This document shows, piece by piece, positions 41,993 through 52,108 of a stretch of 64,000 nt of DNA. The notes below the pieces were generated by a model, which made no database searches, was not told where the DNA came from, and worked only from the letters and a program-made list of their open reading frames with translations. Positions within the stretch are counted from its first letter, which is position 1; each line of letters begins with the position of its first letter. Both the position numbers and the translations under genes were made by a program. This DNA is from Sulfuritalea sp. (GTDB taxonomy: Bacteria > Pseudomonadota > Gammaproteobacteria > Burkholderiales > Rhodocyclaceae). The stretch spans positions 1 through 64,000 of the forward strand of contig JAMPYF010000022.1 of NCBI GenBank assembly GCA_023700805.1. The letters run 5' to 3'.

Positions 41993-43573
41993 TTAGCGCA
42001 GCTTGAAGCGTTGTATCTTCCCGGTTGCCGTCTTCGGCAATTCGGCGACGAACTCTATCCAGCGCGGATATTTGTAGGGCGCCAGTTGTTCCTTGACGTG
42101 CAGCTTCAGCGCATCGCGCAGCGCGTCCGACGGCTCCACGCCCGCCTTGAGCACGATGTAGGCCTTGGGCTTGATCAGTTCGTCGGTGTCGGCATGCGCC
42201 ACCACGGCGGCTTCGAGAATCGCCTCGTGGGTCATCAGCGCGCCTTCGACCTCGAAGGGCGAGACGTAGATGCCGGAGACTTTCAGCATGTCGTCGGAAC
42301 GTCCGCAATACTGGAAGTAGCCGTCGGCGGATTCGATGTACTTGTCGCCGCTGCGCGTCCAGTCGCCCATGAAGGTATGACGCGACTTCTCGCGGCTGTT
42401 CCAATACATGACCGCCGAACTCGGACCGTTGATCTGCAGTTCGCCGATCTCGCCGGGCGACACCGGGTTGCCGTCTTCACCGATCAGGCGCACGGCATAA
42501 CCGGGAACCGGCTTGCCGGTGGTGCCGTAACGCACTTCGCCGGCACGGTTGGAGAGGAAAATATGCAGCATCTCGGTGGAGCCGATGCCGTCGAGTATCT
42601 CGACACCGAGCTGTTCGGTCCAGCGCCGGCCGATGTCGGCAGGCAGCGCTTCGCCGGCTGAAGTACAGGCGCGCAGGCGCGGCACTTCGGTGCGCGTGAG
42701 CATGTCCGGGCTGGCCAGCAGGGCGCCATAGAGCGTCGGCACACCGTAGAAAATCGACGGCTGATGCTGGCGCAAACGCTGAAACACCGCCTGTGGCGTG
42801 GGACGCTCGGCCATGAGTACGGCAGTCGCCCCGACCGACATCGGAAAGGTCAGTCCGTTGCCCAGGCCATAGGCGAAGAACAGCTTGGCCGCGGAAAACA
42901 CCAGGTCGGTCTCGCGTATCCCCAGCACCGCCTTGCCATACAGTTCGGCGGTCTGGATCAGGTGCGAATGCAGATGCACGGTGCCCTTCGGCGTCCCGGT
43001 CGAACCCGAGGAATAAAGCCAGAAACAGAAGTCGTCGCAGGTGGTCGGCGCCGGTGTGAAGTTCGTGCCGGCACCCTTCATCAAATCGTCCAGACACTTG
43101 TGGCCCTTGCCGTCCTTGCCGGAGACCACGACCTGCCTGAGCGTCGGATGCCTGGCGACGATGGGCGCAAACTGCGGCCACAGGGCTTCCGAAACCACCA
43201 GGGCCTTGGCCCGCGAATCGCCGAGCATGAAGTCGTAGTCGGCCGTGGTCAGCAGGGTGTTGGCGGCGATCGGTACGATGCCGGCCTGGATGCTGCCGAG
43301 AAAGGCCGTGGGAAAGTCGATGGTGTCGAGCAGGCACAGCATCACGCGGTCCTCGGCCTGCAGACCGATGCCGGTCAGCACGTTGCCGAAGCGGTTGACC
43401 CGCTCGGCCAGTTCGCCGTAGGTATAGCTGCCCTGATCGTCGATGAAGGCGGTCTTGCCGGCCCGGCCGGCGCGCAGATTCCTTTCGATCAGATCGTAGG
43501 CGGCGTTGTACTCGCGCGGAATGCTGACCCGCGGCGGCGATGTGCCGTGATCGGCAGTGCTCAGTTCTGGCAT
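41993..43573 (-). CDS. bclA: Benzoate-CoA ligase
   Basis: 526 residues. Benzoate-CoA ligase family: SSGSTGTPKGTVH (ATP loop), GIGSTEMLHIF, the TGKIQRFKLR C-terminus with the adenylation Lys. It forms benzoyl-CoA from benzoate, ATP and CoA, the common entry to both the bzd and box routes in this window. The ATG at 43573 has an ideal AGGAGG. A second, less similar ligase of the same group is at 24343-25971. Confidence 0.9.
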   Translation of the reverse strand: MPELSTADHGTSPPRVSIPREYNAAYDLIERNLRAGRAGKTAFIDDQGSYTYGELAERVNRFGNVLTGIGLQAEDRVMLCLLDTIDFPTAFLGSIQAGIVPIAANTLLTTADYDFMLGDSRAKALVVSEALWPQFAPIVARHPTLRQVVVSGKDGKGHKCLDDLMKGAGTNFTPAPTTCDDFCFWLYSSGSTGTPKGTVHLHSHLIQTAELYGKAVLGIRETDLVFSAAKLFFAYGLGNGLTFPMSVGATAVLMAERPTPQAVFQRLRQHQPSIFYGVPTLYGALLASPDMLTRTEVPRLRACTSAGEALPADIGRRWTEQLGVEILDGIGSTEMLHIFLSNRAGEVRYGTTGKPVPGYAVRLIGEDGNPVSPGEIGELQINGPSSAVMYWNSREKSRHTFMGDWTRSGDKYIESADGYFQYCGRSDDMLKVSGIYVSPFEVEGALMTHEAILEAAVVAHADTDELIKPKAYIVLKAGVEPSDALRDALKLHVKEQLAPYKYPRWIEFVAELPKTATGKIQRFKLR

Positions 43574-43732
43574 GACAGTCTCCTCCTTGGCTCTGTGGCG
43601 GGTATTGGTCTCACTTGCTCGACATTCTGCTATAGATGCCGCCCCAGCAGCGGCCGGGCGACCACATGAAACGACAGCTCCCTCCCCTTGCACGGAAGGG
43701 AGTCGGCGCATTCATGCGATTGCCCCGCCCCA

Positions 43733-44914
43733 TCAGCTGAATGCCTGTATTCCCGTCTGCGCCCGGCCCAGGATCAGCGCATGAATGTCGTGCGTGCCTT
43801 CGTAGGTGTTGACCACTTCGAGGTTGACCACATGGCGGATCACGCCGAACTCGTCGGAGATGCCGTTGCCGCCCAGCATGTCCCTCGCCACGCGTGCGAT
43901 GTCGAGCGACTTGCCGCAGGAATTGCGCTTCATGATCGAGGTGATCTCGACCGCCGCCGTGCCCTCGTCCTTCATCCGGCCCAGGCGCAGGCAGCCTTGC
44001 AGCGCCATGGTGATCTCGGTCTGCATGTTGGCCAGCTTGAGCTGGATCAGCTGGTTGGCCGCCAGCGGCCGGCCGAACTGCTTGCGATCCAGCGTGTATT
44101 GGCGCGCCGCATGCCAGCAGTACTCTGCCGCACCGAGTGCGCCCCAGGCGATGCCGTAGCGCGCCGAGTTGAGGCAGGTGAAGGGGCCCTTGAGGCCGCG
44201 CACGTCGGGGAAGGCGTTCTCCTCGGGGCAGAAGACTTCGTCCATGACGATCTCGCCGGTGATCGAGGCGCGCAGGCCGACCTTGCCGTGGATGGCCGGG
44301 GCGGAAAGCCCCTTCCAGCCCTTCTCCAGCACGAAGCCGCGGATCTGGCCGCCGTCGTCCTTGGCCCAGACGACGAAGACGTCGGCGATCGGGCTGTTGG
44401 TGATCCACATTTTCGAACCCGAGATGCTGTAGCCGCCATCGACGGCGCGGGCGCGCGTGATCATGCTGCCGGGGTCGGAGCCGTGGTTGGGCTCGGTCAG
44501 GCCGAAGCAGCCGATCAGTTCGCCGGTGGCGAGCTTCGGCAGGTACTTCTTGCGCGTGGCCTCGTTGCCGAACTCGTAGATCGGCACCATGACCAGCGAG
44601 CTTTGCACGCTCATCATCGAGCGGTAGCCCGAATCGACGCGCTCGACTTCGCGCGCGGCCAGGCCGTAGCAGACGTAGTTCATGCCGGCGCCGCCGTACT
44701 CCTCGGGGATGGTCGTGCCGAGCAGGCCAAGTTCGCCCATCTCGCGGAAGATCGCCGGGTCGGTTTTCTCGTTGCGGAAGGCTTCGAGCACGCGCGGCGC
44801 CAGCTTGTCCTGCGAATACGCGGCCGCGGTGTCGCGCACCATGCGTTCGTCGTCGGTCAGCTGCTGGTCCAGCAGCAGGGGGTCTTCCCAGTTGAAACGC
44901 GGTTGGCTGCTCAT
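43733..44914 (-). CDS. gcdH: Glutaryl-CoA dehydrogenase
   Basis: 393 residues, acyl-CoA dehydrogenase fold. GcdH features are [28 protein letters not shown] and the catalytic Glu in [16 protein letters not shown]. It oxidises and decarboxylates glutaryl-CoA to crotonyl-CoA, the last ring-derived step of anaerobic benzoate oxidation. Located between benzoate-CoA ligase and the SDR gene, 14 bp after the latter. Confidence 0.93.
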   Translation of the reverse strand: MSSQPRFNWEDPLLLDQQLTDDERMVRDTAAAYSQDKLAPRVLEAFRNEKTDPAIFREMGELGLLGTTIPEEYGGAGMNYVCYGLAAREVERVDSGYRSMMSVQSSLVMVPIYEFGNEATRKKYLPKLATGELIGCFGLTEPNHGSDPGSMITRARAVDGGYSISGSKMWITNSPIADVFVVWAKDDGGQIRGFVLEKGWKGLSAPAIHGKVGLRASITGEIVMDEVFCPEENAFPDVRGLKGPFTCLNSARYGIAWGALGAAEYCWHAARQYTLDRKQFGRPLAANQLIQLKLANMQTEITMALQGCLRLGRMKDEGTAAVEITSIMKRNSCGKSLDIARVARDMLGGNGISDEFGVIRHVVNLEVVNTYEGTHDIHALILGRAQTGIQAFS

Positions 44915-44928
44915 GTGTTTCCCTTCAA

Positions 44929-45675
44929 TCAGTGTATTGTCATGCCGCCGTCGGCGGCGAGTATCTGGCCGGTCACGTAGGCCGAGGCATCCGAAGCGAA
45001 AAAGATGAACACCGGCGCGATTTCCTCCGGCTCGGCCCAGCGACCCAGGGGAATGCGGTCGAGGTACTTCTCCTTGAAACGATCATCGGTACGAATCACT
45101 TCCGTCATCGGCGTCGCGGCACCTGGTGCGATGGCATTGGCGGTGATGTTGTAGCGGGCCAACTCCTTCGCCGTGCTCTTGGTCATGCCGAGAATTCCTG
45201 CTTTCGCCGCGCTGTAGTTGATCTGGCCTATGGTGCCCAGCACCCCGGCGGCGGACGTCACGTAAATTATACGGCCGTACTGGCGCTCGATCATGCCGCC
45301 GACCACGGCCTGCAGGCAGTTGAAGGCGCCGGTCAGATGCACGCCTATGACCTGGTTCCACTGCTCGATGCTCATCTTGTTGAGCATCGCGGTGCGGGTG
45401 ATGCCGGCGTTGTTCACCAGGATGTCGATGCGGCCCCAGGCGGCGTTGACCTTGGCCGCAGCCGCCTCGACCTGGGCGCGATCGGCGACGTCGCAGGCAA
45501 GGCCGAGCGCCGTGCCGCCAGCGCCAACTATCTCGGCCGCGACCTTCTCGGCCGCCGCGCCGTTCATGTCGATCACCGCGACCCTGGCGCCCTCGCGGGC
45601 GTAGGCCTTGGCCACGGAGGCGCCGATGCCCTGCCCGGCGCCGGTGACGAAGGCGACTCTATCTTTTAGCTGCAT
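44929..45675 (-). CDS. Short-chain dehydrogenase, probably 3-hydroxyacyl(pimeloyl)-CoA dehydrogenase
   Basis: 248 residues, classical SDR: cofactor motif [12 protein letters not shown], catalytic Ser (VTSAAG) and YSAAK. The position, right after the ring-opening hydrolase and before glutaryl-CoA dehydrogenase, suits oxidation of 3-hydroxypimeloyl-CoA, and it corresponds to the bzdZ slot of Azoarcus clusters. The stretch IVGAGGTAL between the adenine-site strand and CDV is encoded by copy 6 of the dispersed repeat. Confidence 0.85.
   Translation of the reverse strand: MQLKDRVAFVTGAGQGIGASVAKAYAREGARVAVIDMNGAAAEKVAAEIVGAGGTALGLACDVADRAQVEAAAAKVNAAWGRIDILVNNAGITRTAMLNKMSIEQWNQVIGVHLTGAFNCLQAVVGGMIERQYGRIIYVTSAAGVLGTIGQINYSAAKAGILGMTKSTAKELARYNITANAIAPGAATPMTEVIRTDDRFKEKYLDRIPLGRWAEPEEIAPVFIFFASDASAYVTGQILAADGGMTIH
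45505..45532 (-). repeat. Dispersed ~25-bp repeat, copy 6 (in SDR gene)
   Basis: The minus strand reads ATAGTTGGCGCTGGCGG then CACGGCGCT, full 13-base core. In frame as IVGAGGTA. Confidence 0.65.
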
Positions 45676-45736
45676 GTGCTGGTCCCGATTGAGAATGATG
45701 ATTCAGCCAACAAGCAAGATCAAATGCCTTTTAGCC

Positions 45737-46879
45737 TCAGCCCTTTGGCTTGGCCAGCACCTGCTCGGCGAACTTGTCGTCGAACAGCGCGCCTTCGGCC
45801 ACCAGCTGGCGGAACTTGATGAAGTCGATGACGTCCTTGCCGGTCGGCTTCTTCGCATCGAAGGCATTGAAACCGAGCCAGGCTTCGTGGTTCATGTTGG
45901 CGGCGAGCCAATGGCGGTTCGGCAGCTTCATCTGGTCCCAGAAGAATTTCTTCTTGCCGCGGATGCCGTCGATCGAATTGATCAGGCAGTTGGGGAACAG
46001 GTTGGCGAACTTCCACACCAGGCGATTGACTTCGGCGTCGAGCAGTTCGAAATCGGTCTTGCACTCGGCCATCAGGGCCTTGGCGGCGGCGATCTGGTCG
46101 CCGGCCACGGGCTCGCCATAGACGATCTCGCCGTCGTCGACATAGGTGTCGGTGCGCACCAGCGGGTTCCTGACCCATTCGCCGTCCTTCTTCAGCACCG
46201 GCACCACCTTGGTGACGAGGCCCTTGGATTTCATCTTGTAGGCGCTCCAGGTCTCGCAGGAGATGCAGTTGTACATCGCATCTTCCATCGACAGGAACCA
46301 GGGCAGGAAGTCGGTCGAGCCGCCGACCGGCGCCGAGCCGTGCTTCGGCCCGGCCTGGCCGTAGATCGCCAGGTCGGAGGAGACCGTGATGTCGGTGGCC
46401 ATGCCGATTTCCTGGCCGCCGGCGACGCGCATGCCATTGACGCGGCAGATCACCGGTTTCTTGCAGTTGAGGATGCCGTCCACCATGGCGTTGAACAGGT
46501 CCATGTACTCGCCGTACTCGTTGGGCCGCTTGGAGTAGTAGGAGGCGTACTCGGCGGTGTTGCCGCCGGTGCAGAAGGCCTTGTCGCCGACCGCGGTGAA
46601 CACCGCGGCGACGATCTTGCGGTCGGAGGACGCGCGCTGCATGCCGGCGATGACGCCCTTGACCATGTCCGTCGTGTAGGAGTTGTACTGGCTCGGGTTG
46701 TTGAGCCAGATCCAGGCCGAGAACAGGCCGGGCACTACGGCGCCCTTGTCGTCCAGCACCGGACGCTCTTCGTAGATCACCGTCGGCGCATCGCTGGGCG
46801 ATGCGGTGCCGAAGTGGCTGTTATCGATGAGCTGGTGATCCTTGAGATCGTTTTCCCTGCGTAGCCATTCCAGTGCCAT
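45737..46879 (-). CDS. oah: 6-oxocyclohex-1-ene-1-carbonyl-CoA hydrolase
   Basis: 380 residues, crotonase-fold ring-opening hydrolase (Oah/BamA). Typical features are FSAWIWLNNPSQYNSYTT, KAFCTGGNTAEYA and MRVAGGQEIGMATD. It adds two waters and opens the ring to 3-hydroxypimeloyl-CoA. BamA-type genes are used as markers of anaerobic aromatic degraders. Followed by the SDR gene; preceded by had and dch in pathway order. Confidence 0.95.
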   Translation of the reverse strand: MALEWLRRENDLKDHQLIDNSHFGTASPSDAPTVIYEERPVLDDKGAVVPGLFSAWIWLNNPSQYNSYTTDMVKGVIAGMQRASSDRKIVAAVFTAVGDKAFCTGGNTAEYASYYSKRPNEYGEYMDLFNAMVDGILNCKKPVICRVNGMRVAGGQEIGMATDITVSSDLAIYGQAGPKHGSAPVGGSTDFLPWFLSMEDAMYNCISCETWSAYKMKSKGLVTKVVPVLKKDGEWVRNPLVRTDTYVDDGEIVYGEPVAGDQIAAAKALMAECKTDFELLDAEVNRLVWKFANLFPNCLINSIDGIRGKKKFFWDQMKLPNRHWLAANMNHEAWLGFNAFDAKKPTGKDVIDFIKFRQLVAEGALFDDKFAEQVLAKPKG

Positions 46880-46916
46880 GTTGTTTCTCCTCTGTGAATT
46901 CGTAAATGTTTCGCTA

Positions 46917-47984
46917 TCAAAAATCGGGGGTCAGGATCACGCGCCGCTTCAGCTTGCCGTGGTGCGCCTCGTCGAAGACCTGCTCGATCTGGCTCATGGG
47001 CCGCGTCTCGACGAAAGGTTCGAGCACGATGCGGCCATCCACGCACATCTCCAGCACTTTCGGGTAGTACTCGGGCAGACAGCCCCAGGTGCCGATCAGT
47101 TCGGCGTCGAAGGCCATCAGCTTGGACAGCACGTAGGACGTCTCGTCGCTGCCGTAGCCAACCACGATCAGCGTACCGGTGAAGGACAGCAGCGACAGCG
47201 CCAGTTCCTGCCCCGGCTTGCTGCCGGTGACTTCGAAGATCTTCCAGCCGTAGTTGGCCGGCAGGCCCTGCTCCTTGCAGTAGCCCTTGAACAGCTCCTT
47301 GACCTCCTTGGCGCTCTTGCCCTTCGGGTTGATCGTGAAGTCGGCGCCGTAGCCCTTCATGAACTCGAGCTTCTCCTCGTTGATGTCGATGCCGATCACC
47401 GCGGCGGCGCCCATGCCCTTGGCTACCTGGGTCATGAAGCTGCCGACGCCGCCGGCGGCGCCGATGATGATGACGCGATCGCCGGCCTGCAAACGGGCGC
47501 GCTTGGCGGCCTGGTAGGGCGTGGTCACCGCGTCGGCGATCACCGACAGGTGTTCCAGCGGAATCTTGCCGCGATTGCCGACGATGCACAGATCGGCGGC
47601 CGGCACCGGAATGTGGCTGGAGTAGCCGCCGTAGATGCCCATCGAATTGCCGGGCATTTTCTGCGCCAGGCAGCGGTTGCCGCGGCCGGTCTTGCACAGC
47701 TCGCACTTGTTGCAGGGCAGTACCGCCGGGATGATGACTTCCTTGCCCAGCACCCGCGCATCGCCGGCGACGACCACGCCGGAAATCTCGTGGCCCAGCG
47801 ACAGCGGACCCTTATGCACGGTCGGTACGCCCATGTAGAAATAGGACAGGTCGGTGTGGCAGACGCCGCAACCGCGGATCTCGACCAGGGCCTCGCCGGC
47901 CTGCAGTTCGGGCATCGGAATTTCGGTACGCAGCAGCTTGCCCGGTTCGGTCATCTGCCACGTCTGGATGGTGCTCGGAATCAT
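46917..47984 (-). CDS. had: 6-hydroxycyclohex-1-ene-1-carbonyl-CoA dehydrogenase
   Basis: 355 residues, zinc-type alcohol dehydrogenase. Catalytic Zn ligands in CGVCHTD and HEISG, structural Zn Cys in CNKCELCKTGRGNRC, and Rossmann motif GAAGGVGSF. It oxidises the 6-hydroxy to the 6-oxo intermediate with NAD. Between dch and oah, as in other bzd/bcr clusters. Confidence 0.93.
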   Translation of the reverse strand: MIPSTIQTWQMTEPGKLLRTEIPMPELQAGEALVEIRGCGVCHTDLSYFYMGVPTVHKGPLSLGHEISGVVVAGDARVLGKEVIIPAVLPCNKCELCKTGRGNRCLAQKMPGNSMGIYGGYSSHIPVPAADLCIVGNRGKIPLEHLSVIADAVTTPYQAAKRARLQAGDRVIIIGAAGGVGSFMTQVAKGMGAAAVIGIDINEEKLEFMKGYGADFTINPKGKSAKEVKELFKGYCKEQGLPANYGWKIFEVTGSKPGQELALSLLSFTGTLIVVGYGSDETSYVLSKLMAFDAELIGTWGCLPEYYPKVLEMCVDGRIVLEPFVETRPMSQIEQVFDEAHHGKLKRRVILTPDF

Positions 47985-48003
47985 GCTTTTCCCCTGAAGT
48001 TAA

Positions 48004-48777
48004 CTACTTGTTCTTCCAGACCGGCTTGCGCTTTTCTATGAAGGAGTTCAAGCCTTCCTTGGCATCTTCCGTTGCCATCAGGTCCTTGAGGTAATGCTGT
48101 TCGATATGGAACAGCGCCTCGTAGAAGGGCCGCGTCGCCGCTTCCTTGACCGCCTTCTTGGTATGGATCAGTGCCACGCGCGAGAGCGAGGTGAACTGTT
48201 CGAGAAACTTCGCCGTGTCGGCCGCGAAAGTCTCTTTCGGAAACACGGTGTTCACCAGGCCGAGGCGATGAGCTTCCTTCGCATCGATGATGCCGCCGCC
48301 GAGCAGCAGTTCCATGACCTTGGTCATCGGAATCTGGCGCGGCAACAGGATCGCGGCGATCGGCGGGAACACGCCGAGCTTGATTTCGGGCTGGCCGAGC
48401 TTGGCGTTGTCCGAAGCCACCACCATGTCGCAGGCGATCGCCAGTTCGCAGCCGCCGCCCAGCGCCGCGCCGTTGACGGCAGCCACGGTGGGTATCGAGA
48501 CCTGCATCAGGCGCTTCAGGATGCCGTGGAACACCTCGATCATCTTCACCACCTTGTCCGGCGTGTGGTCGACCACGTCGACGCCGGAAGAGAAGGTCTT
48601 GTCGCCGTTGCCGGTGATGACCAGGACCTTGGCCGTGGTGTTTTCCATCGCCAGGTCGAGCGCGGCATTCATCTCTTCCATGGTGGCGATGTCGAGCACG
48701 TTGTAGGGCGGCCGGTTGATGGCCAGGCGCAGCGTTTCGCCCTGATCCTCGTAGGAGATGAACTTGAAATCTGCCAT
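48004..48777 (-). CDS. dch: Cyclohexa-1,5-diene-1-carbonyl-CoA hydratase
   Basis: 257 residues, crotonase fold with FSSGVDVVDH and NGAALGGGCELAIACD. It hydrates the dienoyl-CoA product of benzoyl-CoA reductase. Identity rests on sequence resemblance plus its place between the reductase block and had. 30 bp downstream of the Fe-S flavoprotein gene. Confidence 0.92.
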   Translation of the reverse strand: MADFKFISYEDQGETLRLAINRPPYNVLDIATMEEMNAALDLAMENTTAKVLVITGNGDKTFSSGVDVVDHTPDKVVKMIEVFHGILKRLMQVSIPTVAAVNGAALGGGCELAIACDMVVASDNAKLGQPEIKLGVFPPIAAILLPRQIPMTKVMELLLGGGIIDAKEAHRLGLVNTVFPKETFAADTAKFLEQFTSLSRVALIHTKKAVKEAATRPFYEALFHIEQHYLKDLMATEDAKEGLNSFIEKRKPVWKNK

Positions 48778-48807
48778 GTATGTTTTCCTTTTCTTGTTAG
48801 CCGCGAT

Positions 48808-51375
48808 CTAGAACAGATCGTCCATTTCGTCGGCGCCGACGCCCGGCGGCATGCCGCCGTATTGCTGCATGTAGGCCTGCACCAGCTGGTTCTCGCGCTG
48901 GCTGAAGAAGGGCGCGTCCTCCCAGACGAAGTACTTGGCGATGTCGGCCTTGTCGAGCATTTCTTCGAGGCCTTCGCGCAAATTCTCGACGCCCTTGATC
49001 AGCAGCACCTTCTTGTCGGCATCGAGCAGCTGATACACGCCGGACTCGGTCTGCACGCCGGCCACGTTCCCGGCATTCAGTTCCAGCCAGGCTTCCGGCG
49101 GCAGCACCATGTCCTCGATCTTCGCCGCCAGATTGCACTTGAGGCAACGCAGGGCCTCGGCACGGGCCGTGGCTTCATCGAAGCCGAGCTCGACCTCGTT
49201 CCAGTTGTCGCGCTGCTCCGGATCGATGAAGATCGGGTGCAGGCGCTTCCTGGTATTGAAGCCTTCCTCGCGGCCGATATGCGGATCGGTATCCCAGTCC
49301 GGCAGCAGCGTTTCCTCGATGTTGCCGTCGCCGCCGAGATAGGCATCCATCGCCGCGGCGGCCTTGCGGCCCTGGGCCACCGACTCGATCAGCGACGAGG
49401 GGCCGAGCACGCAGTCGCCGCCGGCATAGACGCCGGGACGGCTGGTCAGCATGCTGTCCTCGCGCACCTGCACGCGGCCGTTTTTCGATACCTGCACGGC
49501 GTAGGCGGGAAACTCCTCGGGCCGCTGGCCGATGGCGCCGATCACCAGGTCGACGTCCTCGGTGAATTCGCTGCCGGCAATCTCCAGCGGACGGCGACGC
49601 CCCGAGGCATCGGGCTCGCCGAGCTCCATCCTGACGTAGGTGATCTTGAGGCGCGAGCTGCCGCCGTCGTTGAGTTCGATTTTCTTCGGCGCCAGCAGGA
49701 AACGCAGATTGACCTTTTCGTCGATGCAACCCTGGACCTCGTCGTCGCGCGCCGGCATTTCCTCGCGGGTGCGGCGATACACCATATCCACCACTTCGGC
49801 GCCCAGGCGCCGCGCGGAACGCGCATTGTCGGTGGCGACGTTGCCGCCGCCGATCACCGCGACGCGCTTGCCGATCACGATCGCCGCATCGCCAGCGCCA
49901 ACTTTGCCGACCTTGCCCGTGGTCACGGCGCGCAGGAAGGTCGGGCTGTCGATCACATTGGGCAGCGTGTCGCCGGGGATGCCGAGCGCATCGCCGTTCT
50001 GCGCACCGATGCCGAGGAAGACGCTATCGAAGCCCTGCGCCAACAGTTCGTCGATGTTCTCGATGCGGGTGTTGAAGCGGAATTCGACGCCGAGCTTTTC
50101 GACTTCGGCCACTTCCTGATCGATCACGTCCAGCGGCACGCGATACGACGGAATGCCGTAGCGGACCATGCCACCGGCGGCCGGCAAGGCGTCGAACACC
50201 GTGACGGCGTGACCCTTCTTGGCCAGGTAATAGGCAGCCGTGAGTCCGCCGGGGCCGGCGCCGACCACCGCGGCCTTCTTGCCCGAAGGCGGCAGTTGGA
50301 TCGAATGCTCGCGCCACAAGCCGGTATCGTTGTCGGCCGCAATGCGCTTGAGGCTGCGGATCGACAGCGGATCGTCGAGGTCCTTGCGCCGGCAGGCGGT
50401 TTCACAGGGGCTGAAACAGGCGCGGCCGAGTATGCCCGGGAAGGGCAGTTTTTCGCGCACCACCGCGACGGCCTCGCCGTACCTGCCGAGGCCTACCAGC
50501 TGCACGTAGCGCGGCACGTCGATGCCGGCCGGACAGGTCGCCTTGCAGGGCACCTGCGTCTCTTCCACGCGCGCGACGTCCAGCGTGCGATCCATCAGCG
50601 CGCCGGTCGGGCACACGGTGACGCAGGCGCTGCAGAACTTGCAGCCGGATTCGAGCAGCGTGTCGGCGATGGTGCCGACCCAGGTGCGGCCGTCGGTGTT
50701 CTTGACTTCGAGGCAGCCGACGCCGCGCACGTCGTTGCAGGCCACCAGGCAGCGCCGGCAGTCGATGCAGAGGTTGTAGTCGCGGTCGTAGAAGGGTTCG
50801 TTCTTGATCACCGGCAGCTGGACGTGCTTGTAGTTCGGCGTCGTCGGCGGAATGCCGATGTGGTCGGCCACCTTGCGCAATTCGCAGCTGTTGAAGATGG
50901 AGCAGCAACGCTGCTCGACGGGATTGCCGAAGGAACAGGTGGTGCGGCTGCAACCGTCGCGCTGCGGACAGGTCAGGCAGACGTGGGGATGCGTGCCGAG
51001 GGTCCTGGCGATGCCGTCCTTGCGCAGCTTGTCGATGGCCGGCGAAGTCGTGGTGACGACCATGCCGGCCGCGACCGCGATCGAGCAGGAGGTGCGCATG
51101 CCGCTCATGCCGGCGATCTCGACCACGCAGAGGTTGCAGCCGGAATCGCCGCCGCGCTGCGAGCTGGGCGGCAGATCGGGGTGGGCGCAGAGGGCCGGAA
51201 TATAGATGCCGGCTGCGCTCGCGGCGGACAGCAGCGACACGCCCTCGGGCGCCTCGACCGCCTTGCCGTCTATGGTGAGACTGACCATCGCTCCGTTGTC
51301 GGCGGCGGAAGCGCCGGCAGCGGGCGCCTTGCGGGTCTTGTACCACCTGATCTCGGACGTCTGTACGGCCTGCAT
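48808..51375 (-). CDS. bzdV: Fe-S flavoprotein, putative NAD(P)H:ferredoxin oxidoreductase (BzdV-like)
   Basis: 855 residues. Order: [2Fe-2S] domain (about 30-105, Cys in CAHPD, GCNLC), NuoG-type Cys/His segment (HPHVCLTCPQRDGCSR), two 4Fe-4S ferredoxin motifs (CIDCRRCLVAC, CKFCSACVTVC), a CxxxC helical adaptor (CKATCPAGIDVP), GltD-like FAD (VVGAGPGGLTAAYY) and NAD (VAVIGGGNVATD) domains, and a C-terminal ~95-residue extension. Likely regenerates reduced ferredoxin for benzoyl-CoA reductase. Just before the NAD motif, KVGAGDAAIVIG is coded by copy 7 of the dispersed repeat. Strong AGGAGG start. Confidence 0.85.
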   Translation of the reverse strand: MQAVQTSEIRWYKTRKAPAAGASAADNGAMVSLTIDGKAVEAPEGVSLLSAASAAGIYIPALCAHPDLPPSSQRGGDSGCNLCVVEIAGMSGMRTSCSIAVAAGMVVTTTSPAIDKLRKDGIARTLGTHPHVCLTCPQRDGCSRTTCSFGNPVEQRCCSIFNSCELRKVADHIGIPPTTPNYKHVQLPVIKNEPFYDRDYNLCIDCRRCLVACNDVRGVGCLEVKNTDGRTWVGTIADTLLESGCKFCSACVTVCPTGALMDRTLDVARVEETQVPCKATCPAGIDVPRYVQLVGLGRYGEAVAVVREKLPFPGILGRACFSPCETACRRKDLDDPLSIRSLKRIAADNDTGLWREHSIQLPPSGKKAAVVGAGPGGLTAAYYLAKKGHAVTVFDALPAAGGMVRYGIPSYRVPLDVIDQEVAEVEKLGVEFRFNTRIENIDELLAQGFDSVFLGIGAQNGDALGIPGDTLPNVIDSPTFLRAVTTGKVGKVGAGDAAIVIGKRVAVIGGGNVATDNARSARRLGAEVVDMVYRRTREEMPARDDEVQGCIDEKVNLRFLLAPKKIELNDGGSSRLKITYVRMELGEPDASGRRRPLEIAGSEFTEDVDLVIGAIGQRPEEFPAYAVQVSKNGRVQVREDSMLTSRPGVYAGGDCVLGPSSLIESVAQGRKAAAAMDAYLGGDGNIEETLLPDWDTDPHIGREEGFNTRKRLHPIFIDPEQRDNWNEVELGFDEATARAEALRCLKCNLAAKIEDMVLPPEAWLELNAGNVAGVQTESGVYQLLDADKKVLLIKGVENLREGLEEMLDKADIAKYFVWEDAPFFSQRENQLVQAYMQQYGGMPPGVGADEMDDLF
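49880..49907 (-). repeat. Dispersed ~25-bp repeat, copy 7 (in bzdV-like gene)
   Basis: The minus strand reads CAAAGTTGGCGCTGGCG then ATGCGGCGAT. In frame as KVGAGDAAI, in the loop that joins the two nucleotide-binding domains. Confidence 0.7.
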
Positions 51376-51453
51376 GTCTTCCTCCTCGATGCGTCTTTCG
51401 ACTGGCTCGCGCGGCCACCACGGGCCCCGCGCCTACATTTCAAACTGCTGCGC

Positions 51454-52083
51454 TCAGGCCGCCCGGTAGGGCTGGTAGTAGGCGCCACGACAGGCGCCCG
51501 CCTTTACCGCGGCGACAAAACTCGCCATATCCGTTACCGGCTGCGAAAACTCCGTCGCACAACGCCCCACCGCCGCCACCTTGTGGCAATCGCTGCCGCC
51601 CAGCGTCGGCAGGCCCAGATGTGCGCTGGCCCGGATCGCCAGGTCGTTGTCGCTTTCGGCATTGACGCCGTTGTGCGATTCCACCGCAGCGATATCCCTC
51701 AAGTCCAGCAGCCCTTCCAGCAGGCTCGAAAGCCCGACATTGCGAAACGGATGCGCCGGCGCACAAATGCCGCCGAGGTCGTTGATGTGTGCTATCACTT
51801 CCTCGAGCGGCAGATAGCTGTCGCGATTCCAGATGTTCCAGCCGTCATCGACAACGCCGTAGGCCAGCAGGTGGCCCCGGTCGGTGGCGATTTCCACGCC
51901 GCGCAGGACCAGCAGGCCCTCCTCGCGGCCGATCCGTTCGACCGGCTCCGAGGCCTCGTAGGAATAGTGCTCGGTGATGCACACGCCATCGAGCCCGAGT
52001 GCCTTGGCGCGCCGGATCAGGTCAAGCGGTTCAAGCCAGTTGTCATAGGAATGCTTGGTATGACAATGGGTATCGATCCACAT
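51454..52083 (-). CDS. PHP-domain metallophosphoesterase-like protein
   Basis: 209 residues. PHP metal-site motifs are in order: DTHCHTKHSYD at the N-terminus, ITEH, GVEIAT, APAHPF and GSDCH. PHP proteins are often nucleotide or sugar phosphatases. Its job in a benzoate cluster is not known; it occupies a slot where Azoarcus has genes of unknown function. 26 bp after the GNAT gene. Confidence 0.8.
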   Translation of the reverse strand: MWIDTHCHTKHSYDNWLEPLDLIRRAKALGLDGVCITEHYSYEASEPVERIGREEGLLVLRGVEIATDRGHLLAYGVVDDGWNIWNRDSYLPLEEVIAHINDLGGICAPAHPFRNVGLSSLLEGLLDLRDIAAVESHNGVNAESDNDLAIRASAHLGLPTLGGSDCHKVAAVGRCATEFSQPVTDMASFVAAVKAGACRGAYYQPYRAA

Positions 52084-52108
52084 GACCCGTCGGAGTGCCG
52101 TCAGGCTC

